Both the position numbers and the translations under genes were made by a program. This document shows positions 32,067 to 44,800 of a stretch of 64,000 nucleotides of DNA, in pieces. The notes below the pieces were generated by a model. The model worked only from the letters and a program-made list of their open reading frames with translations, did not search any database and was not told the origin of the DNA. How positions within the stretch are numbered: position 1 is the stretch's first letter; every line of letters starts with the position of its first letter. Location of the stretch: assembly GCA_002118135.1 (NCBI GenBank), contig BDIU01000211.1:186001-250000 (forward strand), in the 5' to 3' direction. Origin of the DNA: Trebouxia sp. TZW2008 (lineage: Eukaryota > Chlorophyta > Trebouxiophyceae > Trebouxiales > Trebouxiaceae).

Positions 32067-33519
32067 GAGTGCTGTGAATCTGCAGCAGACACAGCTCCGC
32101 TGTCGCTGATCAGGCTTGAACCTCAACCCGGATTCGTTTGACTTCGAACCCTGAGCCTAAGGTCCGCCCGTGAAGGCGAGTGCTCGCAGATGCAGCAAAT
32201 GACATTCTGAGTGCCACAGGGCATAGCGCACAAGGCTAGTCGGAACTGGTGCAATTTTTCGTACCGTCTTTCTAGAGGCTTTCTGACTTCACTTTCAACA
32301 AGACACCTCAGGTCCAGCAGGGTGGTGAGAGCAGTTCAAGAGGGCACAGAAGTTGGCGACTCCCGGAACAAGACCTATCCACAGACTGAGAGAACCCTTT
32401 AACTTTCACCAAGCTTCTGCTTGCTGGTAACAACGTCGAGAGGGAAGAAGTCGAACAGCTGCTTACACCTTAGACCCACCACACAACAGCGCTATCGCCC
32501 AACGAAACACGAACCTCGTCAGCGAGTCGTCAAGCACGCGGTGCCGGAGCTTGCAGGTTGCGGATGTCTGTAACAAATTCTGAAACAAGACGCAAAAGTG
32601 AAGTCTAGAGCGTCGGCCAGAATACTTTGCTAGCATCCACCGGCTTTTGCTTCAGCTTTGTCCTTCTAGATTCCTTCCGTCCAGATTCCCAACGCATGTG
32701 TCCCAATTAGCTAACGACTGCTGCGGGACTAGTGCGGCAACCCTAGCACAAGGCAAATTTGCCAATTGGCAGCAGAAGTCTGAGGTAACGGGAGCAAAGT
32801 CGCTCGATGCGCGTCGCGTGAGAGGCTGTTAGGGCGGCAAAAAAGGCTTTCAAGTAACACTGCAGTGGCCATCACTTGTGCCGCAGCTGTTGCAAATTGA
32901 TTCGTCAGGTCCCCGCACCTTTGATTGCATGGCACCCGCCTGATGCGGCGGATGGTTTTCGGGAACGCTCGGAGTGTGGCGATGGCACACCCAAATTCAA
33001 ATCAGGGGTATCGAGTAATTTGACTAGTGTGCATAGGACGTAACGCGTCTGTCCGGACGTGCATGTGTTGTGGTCTCAGGCTCACACAAGGTTCTGCACG
33101 TTTTGATGATACACATCAAGACGGCTTTGACTACGACTCGACACACATTAATAACGCGAACAGCTGAGTGCTTTGTGCAATGTGCTGCAAGCTCGGCAAT
33201 GCAGTGCTCAATACATGTACATGTGTGTGTACTTGCGTGTGTGTCAGGCGCAGGGCTGATTAAATTCAAATGATAATCATCAGCGCTGAAAGAATGAACT
33301 ACATCAAAAGTGAATGCTGAGTTGAATGCCAAATCGGGCAGACATCTTACGAGGTGTCTGCCAGGAGGCACTGCTACATCACACTGCGCATGCAAGCACT
33401 TAGGCGGCTTTAGCCACAGCCATGATGCATCTGGGAGCCGACTATGATGCAGAACTTACAATGAACGTGGACACACATGCACAAAGCCTTTCAGAGTTCG
33501 AGCACCCAGCACACAGCAA
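32067..33519. other. Intergenic region upstream of the EsV-1-7-like gene
   Basis: It lies between two minus-strand genes and should hold the EsV-1-7-like promoter and the 3' UTR of UFD2. No exon was recognised. A short TG/CA-rich patch (TACATGTACATGTGTGTG) occurs near 33215. Confidence 0.5.
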
Positions 33520-36500
33520 TCACTTTTGGCGATGCTGCTGTACCCAGATGTCAATCTTGGCTTTCAGTTCTGTATCATCCACAAGGTCTTCCTGAGACAG
33601 TGGCGCCCTGCAGCAGCAACCCCAATCAACTGAAAAGAAGGCCTTGTGTCACTATCAGCCACATTGATATCCATGCGACTACAACCTACCGTGATTGCTC
33701 ACAGATGCTCCACACAGCATGTCCATCAGAACGCGAAGCTAGACACAGAGGAGGTGAGCTTCAACAGCAGCGCATGCAGTCCATTTGACAATCTAGAGGG
33801 CCGTTTGCATCACATCCTGCCAAAACGCGCAGCTTTGAATCTTGACTATGCTGTAACATGCGACCTAGTTGTGGAGGTAGCGACATCTAGAAATGGGCTC
33901 TCTAGGATCTGACAGCAGTATTGGAATGGTCAAAACAGCTCCAGAGAGCGGCTTGATTGACTTGTAGTTGAGGCAAATTGAGTCCTGCTGATGGAAGCTC
34001 TATGGTGGCAGCTTTACCTGGTAGTCGGGTCTCTTGGGTCTGAAAGCAGCATGCGCAGCACATTGGGGCGGTCCAGAACAGCCCCAGAGGGCAGCTTGAC
34101 TGGGTCCCTCATGAGGGTGTAGGTGATGGGGTCCAGGAAATCATCAGGGGCATCAGCCATCTCTACATCTTCTTCTGCGCCCTGCAATCATTGAGAAATG
34201 GTCAGGGGAGCAGTCTGATTTTTTCATTATGTTCAATTTGTGGATATGAAATGGGGTCTAGATCATATTGCGCTTGTGACTATGCACAGGGTGAGTCTGG
34301 CAGCGGGTCAGACGTAAAGATGGCAGTTGCTCTCCATGGAGAGGCCATCAAGAGCAGACACCATGTGAAGATCTTCTTCTTCAACCTGCCTCCACAGCAA
34401 GGTTCTCGGAACAACGACGTTGTTGTTGTCTCCCTTTGGGACTGTGGCTATGCAAGGGTTGAGTCAGAGGCTCAGACAGAAGATGTAGCCATGGCAGACA
34501 GTCTTGATAGAGCAGCTATCAAAAGCATTGACCAGGCGCACATCGGCCGCTGAACTCTGATCTCACCTCAGACTTGCTTGTCAGACAACTTTGAGATGGG
34601 TGCAAATCAACTGCTGATGTGCGCTGATGCACAGAGATCAAAACAATGGCTTTGTTTCTGACGCCTGGAGCTTGTGGCTATACAAGCGGTGAGTCAAAGG
34701 TTGAGTCAAGAGGGGAAGGGGGAAGATATGAGATGACAACTGCTCTGGATGCAGGAGCCAGCAAGAGCAGAGACCATCTTTATGGCTTCTTCTTTGCCTT
34801 GCGTCATCTCACTGAGGCTGTGGCTATGCAGAGGCTGATGCATGGGGAAAGGAGCCAGATGTGAAGCTGACAGATGATCTGAATGAGGCAGCTATCAGGA
34901 GCAGAAGGAATGCCCACATCTTCTCTTTTGCCCTGCGCTCAGAGTAGCATTGCCAGAGCAAAGGCCTTGCTGTGGCAATTGTGGCTATGCAAAGATTGAG
35001 TCAGGGGGAAAGGAGCCAGAAGTGAGGCTGGCAGTTGCTCTTGCCTCACACCTGTCTCTGAGGCCTGTAGTCACCTCAGGATCGCTCGCCTCACACTTGC
35101 TCAGCAGACAAATGTGAGGTGGGTGCATCAGTGCACATTAGTGTTTGATGTGCACTGATGCACTCACGTCACATCTGTCTGGTCTGCACTGATGGACAGA
35201 AATCACACCGATGGTCTTGCATTTCTCGCCTCAGGCTTGTGGCTATGCAAGAGGTGCGTCAAAGGCTGAGTCAAGAGAGAAGCGGGGGGATATGAAGATG
35301 ACGAATGCTCTAGATGCAAACGCCACCAAGAGCAGAGACCATCTTCATGGCTTCTGCTTTGCCCTGCGTCATCTCACTTTGAGACTCAGGATATGCAAAG
35401 GCTGAATCAGGGGAAAAGAAGCCAGATGGGAGGCTGGCAGATGCTCTTGATAGAGCAGCTATCAGGAGTTTCAGCCTGCCTCACACCTGTCTCTGAGCCC
35501 TGCAGTCACCTCAGGACTGCTCACCAGACAAATGTGGGGCAACTCAATGCACATCAATCACTGATGTGCACTGATGGACAAATATCAGAACGATGGTCTT
35601 ATGTTTCTTGCCTCAGGCTATGCAAGAGGTGAGCCAAAGGCTGAGTCAAGAGGAAAAGGGGCAAGATATGAAGATGACAACTGCTCTGGATGCAGAAGCC
35701 AGCAAGAGTAGCAACCATCTTCGTTTCTTCTCCTTTGCCCTGCATCAAATCGCTTTTTTGCCTGCTAGATTGCTAGAATGATAGGTTTGTGGAGCTTTTG
35801 TGTCTGTTTCTTCAAGTGGGGCTTGACAGGACTGCAGCAGCTCTATCTGACAATGATGAGCATGAGCCAAGGTATGAACAGCAGCATGCTTGAGGTGTAA
35901 GTAGTTGCTTGAATGAGCATGAGAATGGCAAAAGAGCCTGACAGCGGTCTACTGCCCATGCATTCCCCATGCTCATGCAAGCACACAATCCACACCTCAG
36001 GCATCATGCTGTGAATGACACGCACCAAGACCAAGACAGCTGTCATGCATGATGAACAAGTATGTGCATGCATCAAGCTGCACAAATGCAGGCTTTGATG
36101 CAATCCATGCGCTTGTCTAAGCGCACATACCCAGACCTCAGATGTGACGCTGTGCATGTCATGTACCAAGGCCAACTCACCTGTCATGCATGATGAACAA
36201 GGATGTGCATGCATCAAGCTGCACAGATGCAGGCTTTGATGCAGCCCCCACGCTCATTTCAGTGCACGTACCCAGACCTCAGATATGACGCTGTGCATGC
36301 CATGTACCAAGGCCAATCCAACGTCATGTGCAATGAACAAGTATGTGCGGTGTCAAGCTGTGCACAATAGCAGGTCTTGCAGTTTCTAGAATTCCAAGAC
36401 AGGTGCACCCAGAGTAGAATATGCCAATAATCAGAATGTGATGATACTTTGCATGAGGACCAAATATTGGAAACACAGTTAGTTGTACCTGATGCTTGGC

Positions 36501-39500
36501 CTGCTCCACCCTCTGAGCCAGATTTTCAAGCTCGTCTATGTCCAAGTCTGACATCAACCCCAGCTTCCTCAGCACCTGCAGGCCAGCACAGATCTATTGT
36601 CAACATAAGCTCTTGGTATAGATTTGCCTGAATAAATTTATTAGTCTGATGTTGTTCCAGACCAGGCTAGCCTGGCAAGACAGGACTTGGGGCAGACATG
36701 CAGTGTCTAAGCTGAAATACTCCACCTATTGTCCGTGAATGACATTCTAACTTTGCAAGCCTTTGAGAACCTGTCTTGGCAATAGCGACCAGCAATAGCT
36801 GCAGCAGATTACGCTCATAGCTGCAGCTTTCCATGCTTCCTCTACAAGTCTCTGGGGTTGTAGCTTGGCGGTGTCTGCCAGCGCTGAAACCGCTGCGCTC
36901 TCCAGGTGCATGTATAGACAGGCCATGGGACAGCAATGGCCACAGCAGTACACGCTCAGAGGCAGTCAGATTTGCACTTGGACAAGCTTACCTCGCAAGT
37001 CTCTGGGAACATGTCTTGGCAATAGCGGTCAGAAGCAGCAATATCAGCACGCAAAGCCCTCTTGGCATCTTGCCAATCTCTGGTTGATTTATCTTGGCAT
37101 CATTGGTCAAAACCAGTGTCAGTCATTGACAGCAACAAATGCAGTTGTGCGTGCTCACCTCGCAAGTCTCTGTGAACACGCCTTTGGCGGTATTTGTCAG
37201 AGGCAGCAATAGCAGCCCTGAAAGCGCCCTTGGCATCTGCCCTCTCCAGGTGCAAGTAGATATTGGGCAGCTGGGGCAGCAATAGCCACAGCAGTAAAAG
37301 CTCACAGGCAGTCAGATCTGCACTTGGGGATGTGCTCACCTCGCAAGTCTCTGGGGAACATGTCTTGGCAGCAGCAAACAGCGGCAGCAATGGCAGCACT
37401 GAAGAAAGCCCTTGCTATCTGCCCTTTCTACTCATGCGCCTTGGCAATCTGAGCCACAGGCAAGATTGGTCACAGGCAGTGTCAGTCTCAGGCAGCAACA
37501 GCTGCAGTTGCGCACCTCACAAGTCTCAGGGAACATGTCTTGGCGGTATCTGTCAGAAGCAGCAATGGCAGCACTGAAAGCGCCTTGGGCGTCTGCCCTC
37601 TCCAGGTGCAAGTAGATGTTAGCCAGCTGTGGCAGCAGCTCCTTGGGTCGCCAGTTGAATTTCAGCGGGTCCCTCACCTTCAGCTGCCTCCTGTTTGGCC
37701 CTGCACAAGCGTCAGCTTTCAGTTTGTAGCCTTTGAGAATGCCGAGAAGCAGCCAGCAAGTCTTTGGCGATGGACATGATTTGAAGTTCAGTGGGTCTTC
37801 AACTTTCAGCGGCCGCCAGTGTGACCCTGCAACAGCTGAAGGTTAGCTGGCTGGGTTCAAGGGAGTTGTCTTGGGTTCCGAATTGCAGCACTGAAAGCGC
37901 ACTTTGCATCTGCCCTCTCCAGGTGCAGGTAGATGTTGGCCAGCTGGGGCAGCAGCTCCTTGGGTTGCCAGTCGGGGTCTTTGACCTTCAGCTGCTGCCA
38001 ATTGGGCCTGCAGCTTTGCAGGGCCAATAATACATTGCGCAGCTTGACCTAAGCCGCTGTTTGAGCTTCGCTGCTGTTTTTGTTAATTTTTCAGCATTTT
38101 GAAAAGAACCAATGACTTTTTGACACAAAAATGGCATATATTATGTGATACAACATTGTGTGCCCTGCATTGTGTACGGTCCAGTTGCAACCAGCAAGTG
38201 GGCGATGCTGAATCGTCAAGAAATGCAGGTAGCACTTGAGCATGTTGCCCACTCAGATGACCATTCTTAGCAGCAGCAACAGACAGGTAAGCTGTGGTGT
38301 CGTGTACTGCATGCGGCGTGTAGAGAACCTTAACACGACGTGCAGAGAACCCGTACACGGCCGGCAATCAGAGAATACTCACCAGTGAGGAACTGCAAGA
38401 AGTAGTTGAGCATGTTGGCCACCCGCAGAACCATCTCTGGCAAAAGCCAGGTGGAGGTGACTTGTGTGGTGGTGTACTCCAGGGTCTTTACAGCAATAGA
38501 TGCGCTGGTTAAGTGGTGCTTGATGATCTGACCTGCAGCACAGCATGTACTGAGACAGCAGTGGTCTCTGGCAGCAGTCAAGTAATGGTCTCTGGCATCA
38601 GCCAATTTGAGCACAGGTGAAAGCTAACTTAAGATGCACATGACTTGTGTGGAGGTTGTACTCCAGGGTCTTTCCAGCAATGGGGGCGCTGGTCAGATGG
38701 CGCTTGATCACCTGACCTATAGCACAGCGTGCAGTTGACAATGATAATGTGCAGAATTGTCTTAAAACTGCATGTGGGTACAGAAAATCATCTCTGGCAA
38801 CAGCCATGTGGAGGTGACTTGGGTGGTGGTGTACTCCACCTTCTTCTTTACAGCAATAGATGCGCTGGTGAAGTGGTGCTTGACCTGCAGCACAGCTTGT
38901 ATTGAGACACCAGTTGCCTCTGGCATCAATCAACCCAGGACAACAAACCCAAGTCAAGTGGTGTGTGCCTTGTGTGGTGGTGCACTCCAGGGTCTCTACA
39001 GCAACAGAAGCGCTGGTCAAGTGGTCCCTGATGACCTGGCCTGCAGACAAAATGTATGTAAGACACATTGTCTGTTTGTCATAACATGGAGCTTGATGAC
39101 TTGGACAGCAGCGTAGCATGTTGGTGAGTGCATCCTAGAACGTGGAGGTGACCTGTGTTGTGGTGTACTCCAGAGTCTTTACAGCAATGGAGGTACACGT
39201 CAAGTCGTGCTTGATGACCTCACCTGCACCATAGCATGTAGTGAACATGTTGTGCAGGACAACAGTCATCTGCAGGCAAGCAAAACTCTAAGTATGACTT
39301 GATACAGGCAGACACTTTTTTTACCGTTGCGAAACATCCCCCTTGTTCCTGTTGCTTCTTGCAATGAGAAGCACAGAGCACAAAGGCAACACTCAAACTG
39401 AGCCCCGGTTTATACCTGGTCAAAATCAGACACTAATGTTCTTGCTGCGGCATGGCCTGTTTGTGTTGCAGCACTTTGCAAGAAATAGCATTGCACACAA

Positions 39501-41784
39501 AAGGATTGCACACATAGCAACTGCGCATAGCTAGTCACAAGCAGAAAATCATTCCTTTGCCACAAGAATGTGTTTCCTTGCCTTCAGGAAAAGGTACAAG
39601 CGAAATGCATACCAACCCATCTACTTATAAAGCAAATATAAAATGCTTACTTTCTTGCCGCAAGACAGCCTCCTTTTCTTGCTGCTCCCTTTTGGAAAGA
39701 GCATCCCAAGCGGTTTTATCCTCCATCAAAACCTCCAAGTCTCTGACCTGGGGCAGCTTCTCCAGAGCTTCGCCCAGCAGGTAAGTGCTGTCATTGATGA
39801 TCATGTTACAGAATTGCAGGTGCACGTGCTGCCCCTCAGCCGCCCCCCTGGGGTCTGGAGGGCCCCTACCTGTTGCCAAAGCCTTCCAGCTTTCCCTGTA
39901 ATCAGAAAACATGGGCTTGTGACTTGAACGCAGTCCTGACAACTCATTATTTAATGCTGGTATTCTCTGTATTGAAGAGTTGCAGGTGCACATGCTGCCC
40001 CTCAGCCGCCCCCTGGGGTCTGGAGGACCCCGACCTGCTGCCAAGGCCTTCCAGCTTTCCCTGCGACCAAGCAGCATGAGCTTGTGAGATTGGTGCAGTC
40101 CCCAGATTGAAATCAGTCAAATGTAGATCAGATCTGACAACAAAGCTAAAATGCCGGCAGGTGTTGTCTCAGGCCCTGCAAGCGCAACACAATGCATTAG
40201 GCTTGGGTAATGACTATGGTCTGTCAAAATTTGCAAGCAATGATAACATTGGCAATCTGGCTACAGCAACCCACTGTGAGACAAAGCCTGTCAAGTTTTC
40301 ACATTACCTGAATCTGCAATAAAGCTTTAATGAGGCTAATCTCTGTGTCGCCGGGTCCACAGCAGCTCCAACAGCATGCCCACATTATCACACGCGAACT
40401 CAGTCTCGCAGAAATGGCAGTGTAGCCATGGCATGTTGCTTTGATACAGATGTGCAGAGCTTTCACATGCATGAGCAGGGTTTGCCTACAAGGGTTCCAA
40501 GCACCCACAAGCAACGGAATTTGGGTAATAACGCACCTGTGTGAAGGCATGTTCCACAGCAGCTCCAGTAACATGCCTGCATAGAGAAGTCTTTCACAGA
40601 AATGGCAGTGTGGCCATTTAAGATTGTCAGCATGAATAATGCAGAGCTTTGACATACTTGTGCAGCCAAAGCCGACAAAAGAACCTCAAGAGCCCACAAG
40701 CAGCTCAGGCTTGGCAAAAAGGCTGACCTGTGTGCTGGCATGTTCCACAGCAGCTCCAGTGGCATGCCGACATTGGCACTCAGGATTTTCAAGCATCAAC
40801 AGTCTACCAATTGTCTTGACCATTCAGATGTACATGGGTCATTGCATTCGACAAGCCTCTGCCACTTTCAAAGACAGACCAGTGTGCAGGCATGCTCCAC
40901 AGCAGCTCCAGAAGCATGCACACATTGGCCCTCAGAACTTTCAAGCATTTGGCATTAACAGTCTGTCAATTGTCTCGGCCATGCAGGGTCACATGGTTTA
41001 TCTCATTCAACAAACCTGAAACAATTTGGAAGACTGACCTGTGTGCAGGCATGTTCCACAGCAGCTCCAGTAGCATGCCCACATTGGCACGCGTGGAGAA
41101 CTTCTCGTAGAAGGAGTTGCTGCGATCTGTGAACTCAATATCTACATACAGCTTCATCAGACTGCGCACCTGCATATCAAGCATAAACAGCTGTTGCATG
41201 TCCTAGAGCTTGTAGTGATGGTATTGCACAGGGACAATTTGAGATTTGACACATACTTCACAAGAGCCTTGCAATCAGGCATGATTACAAATGCTGCGGT
41301 CTGTGAACCCAATGTCAACAAACAGCTTCATCAGACTGCACGTCTGCATACAAAGATACTACCCATTGAAGACAGCTGCAATCCTAGCACTCCCTCATAC
41401 TGGACTCCCATGACAGCAGAGTCTTTGATGCACTGTTGAACAGAACAAAAGCTTGCCCACCAGGCAAATGCTGCTCAAGTCTTGTATAAATATGTTGGCG
41501 TACTCGATGCAACGACAATGCAATTGTGAATCTATCACTGCATTCTGACTGCAGTGGTGCCCTCAAGTAAGGGCAGCTTGACACAAGACCAATGCTGTTG
41601 GTGATCACACCACCTACTATACAGACAAATGACTGTACCAGGTACTGCTGCACCATGGGGTCTCCTTCAATGAGGGTCTGTATGGACGCCGCTACTGGCG
41701 GCCTACGCCGGTCAGCTCCAGCATGCGGTTGCAGCAGCACACACAGCACCTGCAAAATGCACCAGACCACGTGAGTTGCCTGCG

Positions 41785-41826
<42 letters not shown>

Positions 41827-44800
41827 GTGGCAAACAGTTGATAGGTGTGTGAGCAGCATGCATTATCAACAGATAGGCGCTGGTGCAACAAGGTGCTGCC
41901 TTCTATCAGCATGTGTTTGGAACTTCACTTTAACAATATGCAAGTGAATTCATCGCCAGTGCGGCCCATCAATAGTGCGTATCAATTGTATTGCAGAAAC
42001 TTGCAGCGTCAACCACACTACAGCATCTGTGTTGCACCTCTGAGATGCGGGAGCGAACAAAGGGGTTCTTGACGTAGCCTGGGCTGCCCATAAAGACCAC
42101 CATGAAGGTCATGATCTCCTGCAGCTGCAACCCCTCCAGGGCCTTGGGGGATGTCTGACCCACATACAGCATCAGCTCGCACAGATCATCCACAAAGTAC
42201 TCCTACATCAGTAGACACAACTGAGCGGACAAATAAATTCCCTGACAAAACCTGGGTCGCCCATGGAAACCACCATATCTCCTGCAGCTGCTGCCCCGCC
42301 AGGGCTCGGGGGGATATCTGGCCCACATACAGCATCAGCTCATACAGGTCATCCGCAAAATACTCCTGCATCAGGTGACATCAAAATCAGTGGACTAATA
42401 GACTGGTTCTTGACATGGCATGGCCTGCCAATGGAGACCACCGTGAAGCTCATGATCTCCTGCAGCTGCAAACCTTCCAGGGCCTTGGGCGATATCTGAC
42501 CCACATACAGCATCAGCTCGTTTCCCTGTGCAAACACACAAGTGCTCAATCAAAACTTGCGACCCTTTCATTCTAATGAACCACAGGTCTCTAGGCATCA
42601 CCTCAAAGACCCTCCTACATCAGGAGATGTTGCAGGTGTCACATCCAAAGGTACCCTTTGCCGTTTGAGTCTGTTTGCATGCAGCTTTCATGGCATCAGC
42701 TTGACACATCAGCTTGAAATCGGCTCTGAAGTCACCTAATGTCAAATGGAGAAGGTGCACATTTAGTAAAGCGAAAGCTGAACATGTCGTCTTTTGCTTG
42801 TTCCCTTCAATGCAACAACAACATGTCAGAAGCTCTTGCCAGCACACACGGCAAAGAACACAATTCAGATGGCATGCTTTTGATGGCACACACCAGATCA
42901 CAACCCAAAGCCAAGAAAGTGGTCTGCCTGACCTCTGACTGACTCAGATAAAGTGCTCACGTTGGGCAAGACACACGCTCAACCAATCCAAGGCATCAAC
43001 ATTCATGCAGATCAAGTTTGCTCACTGGCTTGCAATGCATGCAGCATTCAAAGCTGGCTGTGATGCAGACTGCTTGCTGGCAGGCATCTGAGTTGAGTTG
43101 GAGCAGGCTATAGGAAGGGCATCAAAAGCCTATGCCCTTAGACTAAGGGAAAGCGTCAATAAGGCAGACAAGCTTGGAGTAGACAAAGTATGACCAGTGT
43201 CATGCAATGCATACAACGAGTGGAGACAACAGCTGCAGCCCTGCCATGCATGCAGCCATGCAATGCAATGCAGTTAATGCACACAACAATCAATTGGGGC
43301 ACTGCGTGCTTACTGGCAGGCATCTGAACTGAATTGGGGCTGGCTCAGGCAAGGGCACAAAGGGCATCTGCCCTTGCACCAAGGGGGGATATGCCAACCT
43401 AAGCAGCCAGGTTGCAAGCAGCCGGTAGTACGCCACTGCATTTCTCAGCAGATTTGGCTCCTGGCATCAGCACAACAAATCAGTATGCACTGATGACAAG
43501 TGGCTGCTGGACTGAGTAATGAGACAAAAATTCAAGCAGTCAGGCTGCAAGCAGCCAGTAGTGTGCTACTGCATGTATCAGCAGGTTTGGCTCCTGGCAT
43601 CAGCACAGTATTTCATGAGCCGATATATATACCGCTGCGTCTGCAGAAGATGAGTGCACAACTTTTGCTGCTCAAGCAAACATCAGCAGGTGCATGGTTG
43701 AAGCTGGCCTACGACAGAGGCGCCTTTGATTGGCACAGCAAGTTGTCATGGTTATTGCATCAATACAAGGGGCATCTACTCTTGGACCAGAAAGGACTAT
43801 GCCAACTCAAGCAGCCAGATTGTAAGCAGGCGGTAGTGAGCCTCAGATACACATATCGCAGCAAAGTATCGTATTGGGGTCTCACTCAAGGTTTCAGGGG
43901 TTGCTGAAGGAGGTGGGGTCTAGCGTCTCGGACTCTTAAGTATTTGGCTAGCCAGACAAAGGCAAACCCTATGCCCCTGAATTCTACATCTTGAAAGCCA
44001 TTTTGCATCCCATACAATACTATGATATGATACGTGTGTCTCAGGGGTATTAACCCCTGCATTTCTCAGCAGGTTTGGCTCCTGCCGACGCACCTCAATC
44101 GTCACTGCTAAGCTCTTTGGAGCATTTATATGATGAACAGGGGTGGCTACTGTCATTGAGCTACGTCTCAGGCACATCTCACAAACGGCATGACCATATG
44201 TGATCTACAACATGCACCAAAATGCTTGCTCTTCAAGTCTCATAGCATAGTCTGAGCTGATTTTTGGCTTCATCAGTACTGACAAACAGTTCAATATAGG
44301 TTGCAGAACAGACCTGTAGTACTGTCTCATAGCATAGTCTGAGCTGATTCTTGGCATCCAAGAGCTGCTTGATGCGCGTCAATTGGGATTGCATGTGAGC
44401 CAGGGCAGCTCCTGAAAGCCTGCATGAAATGCAATGAAAGCTTTGGGTTTAACAACTGACTTTGCAGAGCTACTTCTGTTGAACTGGGTTATACGCATTT
44501 TGAACCAATTATTGGCATTCAGCAGTTGCTTGATGCATGTTGACTGAGATTTCGTGTCAGCTACGTCAGCTCCTGATAGCCTGCATGACATGCAATGATA
44601 AGTTAGGGTCTGACAACTGAATTTGCATAGCTACTTCTGTTGAAATGGGTTATACGCATTCTGAACCAATTCTTGGCATTAAGCAGTTGCTTGATGCATG
44701 TTGACTGGGATTGCATGCGAGATACGGCAGCTCCTGATAGCCTGCATGCACCAAATTAATATTAAAAAAAAAATCATTGATACAAGACAATGAAGGTGCT

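Noticed and set aside
34195..35765. Set of similar plus-strand frames (GYA-GESK-type peptides)
   Set aside because: These are antisense to intron repeats of UFD2, lack starts and domains, and vary in length.
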